Below are positions 17,606 to 26,100 of a stretch of DNA of 64,000 nt, one piece after another; positions within the stretch are counted from its first letter, which is position 1, and each line of letters starts with the position of its first letter. The position numbers and the translations under genes were made by a program. This DNA comes from Streptomyces sp. NBC_01485 (GTDB lineage Bacteria > Actinomycetota > Actinomycetes > Streptomycetales > Streptomycetaceae): NCBI RefSeq assembly GCF_036227125.1, contig NZ_CP109435.1, positions 62,001-126,000 of the forward strand, written 5' to 3'. The notes under the pieces were generated by a model. The model searched no databases. It was not told the origin of the DNA and saw only the letters and a program-made list of their open reading frames with translations.

Positions 17606-18325
17606 TCAGCGGGCGACCGACTCCAGGGCCACGGCGGGTCGGCCGCCGAAGCGCTTGCCGATCAGCTCGGCGTAACCCGTCATCGGTGCCCGGACGTCGG
17701 TGACCGGCGGGGTGAGTCCGCCGAGGTACGCCCGGTGCGCCTCCAGTGAGGCGATGCCGAGTTCCAGGGTGTCCGTCACGTCCACCGCGTGGGTGGGCTC
17801 CGGCGAGTTGGCCATCACCACATGGCGCACACCGTTCCAGGGCTCCTGGCCGAGGTCCTCGAACACCCAGCGGTTCCCGGCGTCCCCGATCGCGTCCAGC
17901 AGGGCCCGGCCGGTGTGCCGGTGATCCGGGGAGTTCCATTTGCCCGTCGACGTGGTCTCCCGGTGGTTGAAGCCCAGTACCAGCTCCGGGCGGTGGCGCC
18001 GGATCGCCGCCGCGATGTCCCTTCGCAGCGGCAGACCGTACTCGATCTCGCCGTCGCGGTGATCGAGGAACTCGACCTCCGTCACCCCCACGATCTTGGC
18101 GCTCGTACGCTGCTCCGCCTCGCGCACCTCGGCGGACCTGGCCGGGGACAGGCCATCGATCCCGGCCTGACCGCGGGTCACCAGCAGGTAGACGACGCTC
18201 TTGCCGGCGGCCGTCCACGCCGCGACGGCGCTGGAGGTGCCGAACTCGATGTCGTCCGGGTGGGCGACCACGGCGAGGGCGCTGCTCCAGTCGTCGGGCA
18301 GCGGCTGGAAGTCCGGGTCCGTCAT
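17606..18325 (-). CDS. PIG-L family zinc deacetylase/amidase
   Basis: The 239-residue protein has the N-terminal zinc motif AHPDDIEFG (His, Asp, Asp) and a later zinc His in PDHRHTGRAL, as in GlcNAc deacetylases and mycothiol-conjugate amidases. Members are Zn hydrolases that cleave N-acyl groups. Its start overlaps the thioesterase stop by 4 bases, so it is translationally coupled to the cluster. It might remove an N-acyl group from a precursor or hydrolyse a mycothiol conjugate of the sulfur-bearing, thiol-reactive product. The second idea would make it a detoxification enzyme. The sequence alone does not choose. Confidence 0.85.
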   Translation of the reverse strand: MTDPDFQPLPDDWSSALAVVAHPDDIEFGTSSAVAAWTAAGKSVVYLLVTRGQAGIDGLSPARSAEVREAEQRTSAKIVGVTEVEFLDHRDGEIEYGLPLRRDIAAAIRRHRPELVLGFNHRETTSTGKWNSPDHRHTGRALLDAIGDAGNRWVFEDLGQEPWNGVRHVVMANSPEPTHAVDVTDTLELGIASLEAHRAYLGGLTPPVTDVRAPMTGYAELIGKRFGGRPAVALESVAR

Positions 18326-19116
18326 GGTGACACTCCTAGGTTCGACACAGTGGGGATCTCTGGTGGCGTCTGCTCGGGAAGACGCAGATCAGCGCTGATC
18401 TCCCGCAGCAGCGCCGTCTGTTCGTCCTTGAGGTAGAAATGGCCGCCCTCGAACATCCGGAGCCGGAAGGCCCCGCCGGTGACCTGCGCCCAGGCGGCCA
18501 TCTCGTCGGTGCTGGCCTCCGGGTCGCCCCGGCCCAGGAACGCGGTGACCGGCCAGGTGGGCCGGGGGCCGGGCAGCGGTGCGTAGGTGTCGTTGAGCTC
18601 GAAGTCGGCGCGCAGGGCCGGCAGGAACAGCCGTACCAGCTCCGGCTGTTCCAACACCTCGGCCGGTGTGCCCTCCAGGCCCGCCACCGCGTCGAGGAAC
18701 TGGGCGTCGGTGAGCCGGGCGTAGGACGGCCGCCGGGAGGGCAGGTGCGGCGCGCGGCGGGCGGAGACGAACAGCCTTCGCGGCGCCGGGAGCCCCTCGG
18801 TGACGCACCGGCGCGCGACCTCGTGGGCCAGGGCCGCGCCCATGCTGTGCCCGAAGAAGGCGAACGGCCGGTCCAGATACGGCCGCAGTGCTTCGGTGAG
18901 CGGGCCGACCGCCTGCGCCATCGTCACGTAGGGCAGTTCGCGGAAGCGGCCCTCGCGCCCGGGCAGCACCACGGGCCGGACGTCGACCCCACCGCCCAGC
19001 GCCTGCCGCCAGGGGCGGAAGAAGCCGCCTCCGCCGCCCGCGTGCGGAAAGCAGAACAGTCGCAGCGCCGCATCCGTCCCCGCCGTGTCGGCGCCGCCGA
19101 GCCGTGGTCCGGCCAT
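18322..19116 (-). CDS. Type II thioesterase
   Basis: The 264-residue alpha/beta hydrolase has the GHSMG elbow with Ser91, the FPHAGGGGG oxyanion region near residue 25 and a C-terminal His in GGHFYL. This is the standard editing thioesterase of PKS/NRPS clusters, which frees carriers blocked by wrong or decarboxylated acyl groups. It lies 3 bases after the KS gene and overlaps the PIG-L gene. Leinamycin-type clusters also carry such an enzyme. Confidence 0.9.
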   Translation of the reverse strand: MAGPRLGGADTAGTDAALRLFCFPHAGGGGGFFRPWRQALGGGVDVRPVVLPGREGRFRELPYVTMAQAVGPLTEALRPYLDRPFAFFGHSMGAALAHEVARRCVTEGLPAPRRLFVSARRAPHLPSRRPSYARLTDAQFLDAVAGLEGTPAEVLEQPELVRLFLPALRADFELNDTYAPLPGPRPTWPVTAFLGRGDPEASTDEMAAWAQVTGGAFRLRMFEGGHFYLKDEQTALLREISADLRLPEQTPPEIPTVSNLGVSP

Positions 19117-19119
19117 GTT

Positions 19120-20394
19120 TCAGGCTCCCTCGTCGGCGAAGACCACGGCGGAGTGGAAACCACCGAAGCCGAAGCTGTTGGACAGGGCGTACGCGCTCTC
19201 GGCGGGCATCGCCTTCGCTCCGGTGAAGCGCAGCCGTGGCTCGATCGGGTCGGTCAGATACGGGTTGGGGTGGACGAAACCGGCGTTGAGCTGGGCTACG
19301 GTCGCCACGGCCTCCACCACACCGGCCGCGCTCAGACAGTGGCCGGTCAGCGCCTTGGTCGCGTTCACCCACACGCGGTCCGGCGAGTCGAGCACCCGCA
19401 TCAGGGCTGCCGCCTCGGTACGGTCGCCGAGCGGGGAGGCCGTGCCGTGCGTGTTGACGTACCCCAGGCGCGCGGAGGTGGTGCCCGCACGCGCGAGAGC
19501 CGTCCGCATGACCTCGACCTCGGCGTCCTCACTCGGATCGGCGAGACTGGTGCCGCTCAGTTTCCAGCCGTACCCGGCAAGGCCTGCCAGTACCCGGGCA
19601 CCACGGCGGCGGGCGGACTCGGCCGATTCCAGCAGTACCGCGGCGGCGCCCGCCCCGTCGGTGAAGCCCCGGTGGCCGGTGTCGAAGGGACGGCAGAGCG
19701 GGTCCGGGTCCCGCGGCCCGGGGCCGTTCGGCGCGACGGCCATCGCCCCGAGCGCGCGGTACGCCTGACGTTCCATCGGTGTCAGCTCGGCCGGGGTGCC
19801 CACCACCAGGCAGGCATCGGCCCCGCCGGCCGCTATCGTGCGCGCCGCGGTGATGAGCGCGAGGTTCCCGCTGGCGGAGGCCCCGCCCACGGTGCAGCCC
19901 TCCCCGGTGATGCCGAGCACCTCGCTCACCACGCCGACGTGGTCGGTGTCCTGCATGTGCAGCGCGTACCGGCCGGGTACGGCGTCCGGCCGGCCGCGGT
20001 AGCGCTCGGCCGTCCGGTGGGCCGTACCGCCGGTGAGGTTGTTGCCCGCGATGACCAGGGCCACCCGGTCGCCGGGCAGCGGCGACGCGGCCAGCCCCGC
20101 GTGCGTCCACGCTTCCAGTGCCGCCAGTAGCGCCGACTGCACCGCAGCCGGGGAGCGGGCCGCCGTCCGCGCCGCCCTGGCCGCCTGGGGCTCTCCCCGG
20201 GAGGCGAGTTCGGCGGCGAAGTCGTACGGCGGCAACGGGGCGCCCGGCTCGTCCGGGTGCCGGTCGTCCGGTGGGCGTATGCCGCTGCGTCCGGACCGAA
20301 GGGACTCGGTGAACTCCTTGAGCCCCGTCCCGATGGCGCACCGCACTCCCAGCCCGGTGATCACGGCCCGGCCGACGCCGTGACGAGCCGTCAT
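19120..20394 (-). CDS. Ketosynthase-like malonyl-ACP decarboxylase (Cys to Ser) of beta-branch cassettes
   Basis: The 424-residue protein is a ketosynthase homologue in which the catalytic Cys is Ser173 (GGASASGN), while both catalytic His remain (NTHGTASPLG and LTGHCLSAAG). Such enzymes decarboxylate malonyl-ACP to acetyl-ACP and supply the two-carbon donor for the HMG-CoA-synthase-like step of beta-branching. The start overlaps the end of the small ACP gene by 4 bases, making a KS-ACP pair. LnmK-type clusters make the donor another way, so the presence of this enzyme as well is unusual. Confidence 0.85.
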   Translation of the reverse strand: MTARHGVGRAVITGLGVRCAIGTGLKEFTESLRSGRSGIRPPDDRHPDEPGAPLPPYDFAAELASRGEPQAARAARTAARSPAAVQSALLAALEAWTHAGLAASPLPGDRVALVIAGNNLTGGTAHRTAERYRGRPDAVPGRYALHMQDTDHVGVVSEVLGITGEGCTVGGASASGNLALITAARTIAAGGADACLVVGTPAELTPMERQAYRALGAMAVAPNGPGPRDPDPLCRPFDTGHRGFTDGAGAAAVLLESAESARRRGARVLAGLAGYGWKLSGTSLADPSEDAEVEVMRTALARAGTTSARLGYVNTHGTASPLGDRTEAAALMRVLDSPDRVWVNATKALTGHCLSAAGVVEAVATVAQLNAGFVHPNPYLTDPIEPRLRFTGAKAMPAESAYALSNSFGFGGFHSAVVFADEGA

Positions 20395-20633
20395 CGGGCA
20401 TGCCTGCCCAGCAGGGCCACCAACGACCTGATGTCACGGGCCTGTTGGAACTCCATCACCGGCACGCTGATGCCCATGTCCTCCATCGTCATGGTCACCA
20501 CCTCGGCACGGTCGATGCTGTTGCAGCCCAGGTCGGCGAGGCTGTCGTCCTGGGTGACCGACCCGGTGTCCAGGTCGTACACCACGGTGCCCAGATTGCG
20601 CCGGACGGCTTCGAAGATCTCGCGTTCGTCCAT
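20391..20633 (-). CDS. Free-standing acyl carrier protein (AcpK-like beta-branch donor)
   Basis: The 80-residue ACP starts at an ATG that shares one base with the stop of the HMG-synthase gene. Ser39 in DLGCNSIDRAEV is the phosphopantetheine site, and the surrounding pattern resembles donor ACPs of beta-branch cassettes. It should carry malonyl then acetyl, the substrate made by the adjacent KS-Ser protein. It is one of two donor-type ACPs here; the other is the LnmL-like protein at 21898-22164. Confidence 0.85.
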   Translation of the reverse strand: MDEREIFEAVRRNLGTVVYDLDTGSVTQDDSLADLGCNSIDRAEVVTMTMEDMGISVPVMEFQQARDIRSLVALLGRHAR

Positions 20634-21901
20634 CAGCGGTTCGTCTCCTCCTCGACCCACTCGTACCTGCGGTGATAGCCCTCGACGCCGCGGTAGACCA
20701 GCAGCCGTTCCCGGCCCGGCCGGGCCTCGAAGAAGCGCTGGAAGCGCTCCACCTCGATCTTCCGGTCCGGCACCGGCACCAGACATCTGCTGTTCTCCGC
20801 CAGCAGTTCGGCGTACTCGGCGAAGGACAGCGCGACCCGGGCGTCCAGCCGCGCCGCGATGCCCATCCGGGCCATCTCCGCACGGGAGCCCTCGTCGATC
20901 AGGCCGCTGAAGAACTCGGAGGCGCAGCCCGATCCGTAGGAGAACAGCCCGACCCGGGCACTTCCGCGGTAGGGCGCGTGGTCGATGATGCTGGCCAGCG
21001 CCAGATAGACGGATCCGGAGCACAGGTTGCCCACCACGCTGGGGTACACCAGTGAGGGGCGCAGCCGGGCGGTGAAGTCCTCCTCGATCTCCTCCGCCGG
21101 TGCCCTGGCCTCTCGCATCAGCTTGCGGTGGCCCGCCTTGACCAGTCCGGCGAACGGCGTGTGCAGGGCGAGTTGGTCGAAGGTGGTGCGCAGGTCCGCC
21201 CCGGCGACCTTGCCGCAGTAGTCGCTGAAACTCTGCGACAGGCAGTCCAGGTAGGCGAAGAGCGAGCCGTCGACATCGGCGATGTCGTGGTCCGGCAACG
21301 GCCGGGCGGAGTCCATGGTCTCGTAGCTGTAGGTGCCGAAGGCGCCGAGGTCGAGGGCGAGGACCTTCGGATCGTCGCCGACGAGCATGGCCGCCGCTCC
21401 GGTCCCGGTGGCCGGCTCGGCGTAGTCGGCGCGGGCGTCGACCATCGACACGTCGGTGGCGATCACCAGGGCTTTGGCCCCGGGCGAGAGGCCCGAGGCG
21501 ATGTACCCGGCGGCTATCTGCAGAGCCCCGGTGGCCGCATAGCAGGCCTGTTTGACCTCCATGACCCGGCAGTGCCTGCTCAGGCCGAGGTACTCGTGGA
21601 CGTACGAGGCGATGGACTTGCTGTAGTCGACGCCCGACTCACTGGAGGTCAGGATCAGTTCGATCCGGTCGCGGTCCTCCCCCGTCGCCGCCACGATCGG
21701 GGCGGCGGCGTTGACGGCGTTGGTGACCGGGTCCTCGCACGGCAGCGCGATCGACCGGGCGTCCATCATCAGGTGTCCGAGCCGGTCCATGTCCAGGCCG
21801 CGGCCCTCGAACAGGTCGCGTGTGGACAGCCGGGCCAGCCCGGCATGGACGTTGAGGGCCTCTATGCCGACGCGGGGGGCGCCGTCCGTCGCGGTGGTCA
21901 T
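20633..21901 (-). CDS. lnmM: HMG-CoA synthase-like enzyme (LnmM type)
   Basis: The 422-residue protein is a polyketide HMG synthase. It condenses an acyl-S-ACP donor onto the beta-keto group of the growing chain. Cys120 in VKQACYAATGAL is the acyl-accepting nucleophile, with a Glu in SSESGVDYSKS and the His in LALHTPFAGL completing the usual triad. The gene overlaps the LnmL ACP gene at its start and the second ACP gene at its end. It is the only enzyme of this kind in the window, yet two donor systems feed the locus. Confidence 0.92.
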   Translation of the reverse strand: MTTATDGAPRVGIEALNVHAGLARLSTRDLFEGRGLDMDRLGHLMMDARSIALPCEDPVTNAVNAAAPIVAATGEDRDRIELILTSSESGVDYSKSIASYVHEYLGLSRHCRVMEVKQACYAATGALQIAAGYIASGLSPGAKALVIATDVSMVDARADYAEPATGTGAAAMLVGDDPKVLALDLGAFGTYSYETMDSARPLPDHDIADVDGSLFAYLDCLSQSFSDYCGKVAGADLRTTFDQLALHTPFAGLVKAGHRKLMREARAPAEEIEEDFTARLRPSLVYPSVVGNLCSGSVYLALASIIDHAPYRGSARVGLFSYGSGCASEFFSGLIDEGSRAEMARMGIAARLDARVALSFAEYAELLAENSRCLVPVPDRKIEVERFQRFFEARPGRERLLVYRGVEGYHRRYEWVEEETNR

Positions 21902-22164
21902 GTGCGCTCCGCGTCGACCAGGAAGTCCACCAGTGAGTCGATGTCCGGCAGATTGCTGAAGCAGGCCATCGGTGCGTTCACACCGAGCGTGTCGATCAGT
22001 GCCAGGACGATCTCGACGCGGTCCACCGAGTCGGCCCCCAGATCCTTCAGATGCTTGTCGCCGGTGATCCGCCCGGTGGGTACCGCCGGCAGGATGCCGG
22101 CAACCGTCTCGTACACGACCCGGGTCACCCGCTCCCGGTCCCCTTCGCTTCGTTCATTCGCCAC
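21898..22164 (-). CDS. lnmL: Acyl carrier protein, LnmL type
   Basis: The 88-residue ACP has Ser46 in DLGADSVDRVEI as its phosphopantetheine site. In the leinamycin pathway LnmL is loaded by LnmK with methylmalonyl, which LnmK decarboxylates to propionyl. This protein lies between the LnmK and LnmM homologues, with overlapping frames on both sides (11 bases with LnmK), the same order as in leinamycin. It should present propionyl to the HMG synthase. Confidence 0.9.
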   Translation of the reverse strand: MANERSEGDRERVTRVVYETVAGILPAVPTGRITGDKHLKDLGADSVDRVEIVLALIDTLGVNAPMACFSNLPDIDSLVDFLVDAERT

Positions 22165-23140
22165 GCGGACTCCCCAGACTGACGTTGAGCGTGCACACGG
22201 CCAGGCTGCGCCCGGTTCCGGCGTCCTCGACCACCGCGTTCCAGATCTCGTCGGCCGGATCGGAACGCCGGCTCCAGGACCGCGTCCGGATCCGCAGCAC
22301 CGAGTCGGCGTCGGCGTTGCCGAGGTAGCAGAGCCGGTGGTCCCGGACCACCCGGTTCAGGAATCTACGGTCGCCGCGGCCCTGGTTCCGCCACATTTTG
22401 AGCAGTGCGCCGTCGATGATGGAGAAGTACGAGGCGAAGTAGAGAAGGCCTGCCCCGTTGATGTCCCGGGTGATGTCGATCGGGTACTCGGTCTCGTGGT
22501 CGTCGACCAGCGGCTCCCACCCGCAGTCCTGCGGGTCGTGGAAGGTCTGCCGCACGCGCGCCGTGCTGTAGGCCGCCCGGGGCGAGTACTGGACCGGCAG
22601 CCGCGGCAGGTGCGTGTGGCGGAAGTCCACCGGCGCCGACGCGACCAGCGCCTCGTTGCTGTCCGCGCGGCTGCGGCTGACCCAGCGGTTGAAGTTCTGC
22701 ACGTACACGCAGTCCGCCCGCTGCTCGGCGAAGAACTCGTGCGGGTCCAGCGCGGTGTCCGGATCCGGCTCCGTGGCGGGCGGGACCCGGCGGATGCGGT
22801 GGAGGGTCAGGACGGATTCGCTGCCGAAGCCGAACACCCTCGAGGTGACCTCCACCCGGTCGCCGAAGGTCAGCGCGCTGGGCTGCAGGGTGCCGCCGGA
22901 ACGGACGTGGAAGTAGTAGAAGGACAGATAGGTCGGTGCCCCCGCGGCGTTACGGGCGTTGAAGGCGTCGGTTCCGCAGACCTCGCTGACGGTCTCCCAG
23001 GTCCAGTCCCCCAGCTGGCCCATGAACAGGGAGTTGTGCCCGCACATCCCCGGTTTGACCGTCGCCAGCCGGCACACCGATCCGTCCGAGCCCCGCCAGA
23101 CTTCGGGGAGGAGCACATGTGCCCCGGCTTCGGTCATCAC
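22154..23140 (-). CDS. lnmK: LnmK-type bifunctional acyltransferase/decarboxylase
   Basis: The 328-residue protein matches the LnmK family in length and pattern, including an N-terminal KPGMCGHNSLFMGQLGDWTW-type block and a duplicated hot-dog-like layout. LnmK moves methylmalonyl from CoA to its ACP, using a Tyr as the nucleophile, and decarboxylates it to propionyl-ACP for beta-alkylation. The start overlaps the end of the LnmJ-like gene by 4 bases. LnmK-type enzymes are close to diagnostic for leinamycin-like pathways. Confidence 0.88.
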   Translation of the reverse strand: MMTEAGAHVLLPEVWRGSDGSVCRLATVKPGMCGHNSLFMGQLGDWTWETVSEVCGTDAFNARNAAGAPTYLSFYYFHVRSGGTLQPSALTFGDRVEVTSRVFGFGSESVLTLHRIRRVPPATEPDPDTALDPHEFFAEQRADCVYVQNFNRWVSRSRADSNEALVASAPVDFRHTHLPRLPVQYSPRAAYSTARVRQTFHDPQDCGWEPLVDDHETEYPIDITRDINGAGLLYFASYFSIIDGALLKMWRNQGRGDRRFLNRVVRDHRLCYLGNADADSVLRIRTRSWSRRSDPADEIWNAVVEDAGTGRSLAVCTLNVSLGSPRGE

Positions 23141-26100
23141 TGCTGCTCTCCGTCGTGTTCGGACAGGAATCCGGTCAGAACCGCGTTGAAGTCCTCAGCC
23201 CGGGTCAGGGCCGGGAAGTGGCCCGCCCCGTCGATCTCCTGGTAGCGCGCGCCCGGAATGGCGCCGTGCAGCAGGTGCGCCGTCTTGACCGGGATCACCG
23301 AGTCGTGCCTGCCCTGGACGACCAGGGTGGGCACGCTGATCTCCGGCAGCCTGGCCAGCAGGTCGGGCTCCTGGGCGAAGACGTCCAGGTAGCGCAGGCC
23401 GGTCTGCGGGTCCATGCTCTCGCAGCGCGAGATCATGGCCTCCAGGCTGCCGCGGAGTTCGGGGGTCGGGCCGCACGGGCTCTCGGCGGCGATCTTGTCG
23501 AAGTCCTCCTGGAGGACCACGTCCAGGCGGTTGACCTCTCCGACCCGGTTGGCGCACTTGTAGGAGCTGCACACCAGGGTCAGCGAGGCCACCTCGTCCG
23601 GGTGTCGCAGCGCGAACATCTGGGCGGTGAGCCCGCCGAAGGAGGCGCCGGCCAGGTGTACGGGTGCGCTCACTCCGAGTTCACGCAGCGCGGCGCGGTG
23701 CACCTCGGCCAGCCCGCTCAGCGTGAGGTCGGCCGAGGCGGTGGTGGCCCCGACACCGGGTGCGTGCAGCACGACCACCCGGTAGCGGTCGGCGAGCCCG
23801 GTGAACTGCCGGGTGAACACCCCGGCACCGATGTTGAAGGGGTGGATCAGCAGCAGCGTCGGGCCGTCGCCGGCCGTGAACGCCTCCACCTCGCCCTCCG
23901 GCAGTCGCACCAGTCGGTGTTCCACCCGGGCGCCGCCGTCCTGGAGCACGCCGAGGTTGTCGTCCTTCGCCCGTACCCCTTCGCGCAGTGCCTCCCGGAT
24001 GTCGTCGGGGACCGCCTCGGCCAGGTGGTAGACCGCCTGCGACGGCGGCGCCGCGGGATTCACCGGTATCAGCTCGACGGGCGCCGGGCCGGAACGGAAC
24101 AGCGACTCCATCGACTTGGAGATCAGACGGATCTGGGACGTCTCGGTTCCCACCGGGACCGCGAGCCGGATCAGCGGCGCCGCCTCGGGTCCGGTCGCCA
24201 GGTGCGGACCGCCCCGCACACCGGTGTGCTCGTACAGCCAGGCGAGACAGGACGGGACGGGGTGTTCGAAGTCGGCGAACTGTTTCATGGCGCCGACGTC
24301 CAGCAGGACGCAGTGCCCGGCTGCCGGTCCGATCACCGGTATCCCGGCGCGGGTCAGCCGGTTCCAGAGCATTTTGACGGCGGCGCGGCGCCTGCCCACC
24401 TGTCCCGCCACACCGCCGGGGTCGGTGAGCGCGGCCGTGATGACCCTGCGCCCCGCCAGGTTGACCTGATGGCCCCGGGTGGCGGTCTGCTCGCGAAGGC
24501 GCGCGGCCAGGGTCGGACTGGAGGTGGCGACCAGGCCGCCGAAGTCGATGCCGAAGTCCTTCGACAGTCCCATCGTCACGACGTCGGCGGTACGCGTCAG
24601 ATCGGCGACGATCTTCCAGATGTTCCGGCCCTGCTGACCCTCCTCGTGCTCGGCTATGAAGATGGCGTTCTCGACGATGCGCGTGGCGTCCAGAACCAAC
24701 GGCACGCCGACGGCGGCGAGTCGCTGCCGGACCTCGCGCAGGTTGGCCAGGGAGATCGGGTACCCGCCCTGGGCGTTGTCGCTGAGTTCCAGGCAGACCA
24801 TGGAGACACCGCCGGGCCGCGAGCCGAGGGCTTCGTCCAGGGCCGCCAGGTCGACGTTGCGGAACGGGTCCGGCCGGGTCACCGGCTGGAGGCCGGGCAG
24901 CGCGACCGGTTCGAAGCCGTTGTCCGCCAGGCTCATCAGCAGCGTCGGGAACAGCGAGTTGTGCACGGCGGCCTGCGGCAGCCCCGACCACGAGCGGCAG
25001 AGCAGGGCCTCTGCGGTCCGCCCCGAGGGCGTGGGCACCACACAGTCGAAGTCCAGCCAGGGCACCGCGGACAGCCCGTCGCCGTCGGCGTCCGTCCCGG
25101 CCGCCCGTTCGGTGAGTTCCGCCATCCGGACCGTCATGGCCGGGCCTTCGAGTTCGGCCCACGAGTCGGTGATCAGGTCGTGGGTGACCGCGGTGGTCGG
25201 CAGGGTGAGAGGGTTACGGACCGGGTCCACCGTCTTCGCCGTGTGCGGCCCGTCGGCGACGGCTGGAACGGAGGCCGCGGACGCGGCGGGCAGCGGGTCG
25301 GAGTCTGGAGCGGATTGCGGGGCGCAAGCCCCTGTCGGTGCCGGGGCAGGGACGGGCTCCGAGGACGAGGTGTCCGGAAGTTCCTCGGGGGCGGTCGCGT
25401 CCAGGTCCGGGCTGGCGATCATCAGGATGACGTCGGCCACCGCACTGCGCCGATCATCGTCGCGCTGGCACAGGTAGACGGGTGTGTTGACGGGCCTGAA
25501 CTTGTTCTTGAACTGGAAGTTCCCCTCGTCGAAGATGCCCACCGAGCGCAGTTCGGCCAGCCCGTTCTCGGCCTCCGCCGAGGCGTTCGGCGACTCTCCC
25601 GCCTTGACGCCGAAGCTCGCACCGAAGCTGAAGATCTCGACGCCCTCGGCCGCCAGATGTCCGATGATCTCGACGATGGCGTACTCGAGACCGCCGATCG
25701 GCGCGTCGCCCGGATAGAACTCCAGGTCCAGCAGATAGCCGGGCTCGGACGGGATCTTCGTGACGATGATCGCGCTGCTCAGTTTCCCGTCCATCCTGGT
25801 GAGGAACATCCGGTGGCGTTCGGCCAGTCGACCCTGGCAGATCTCCTCCCGGACCACGGCGACGTACGGGTTGACCATCTGTTTGGTCTCGCCCCAGCGG
25901 TCCATCAGCGTCGCGATGCCGCGGTCGACGGCGGGGTCGGTGCCGACCCCGTACTCGGCGGTCTCACAGGCGCCGGCCGCTTCGAAGCGGTTCACCATGT
26001 AGCGCAGCCGCCGCATCCGCGAACCGGCGAGCGTGAAGGAACTCAGGTCGTTGAGCCGCTGCACCGCCCCGAAGGGGGTCGAGGTGAACCGTACGTCCGC

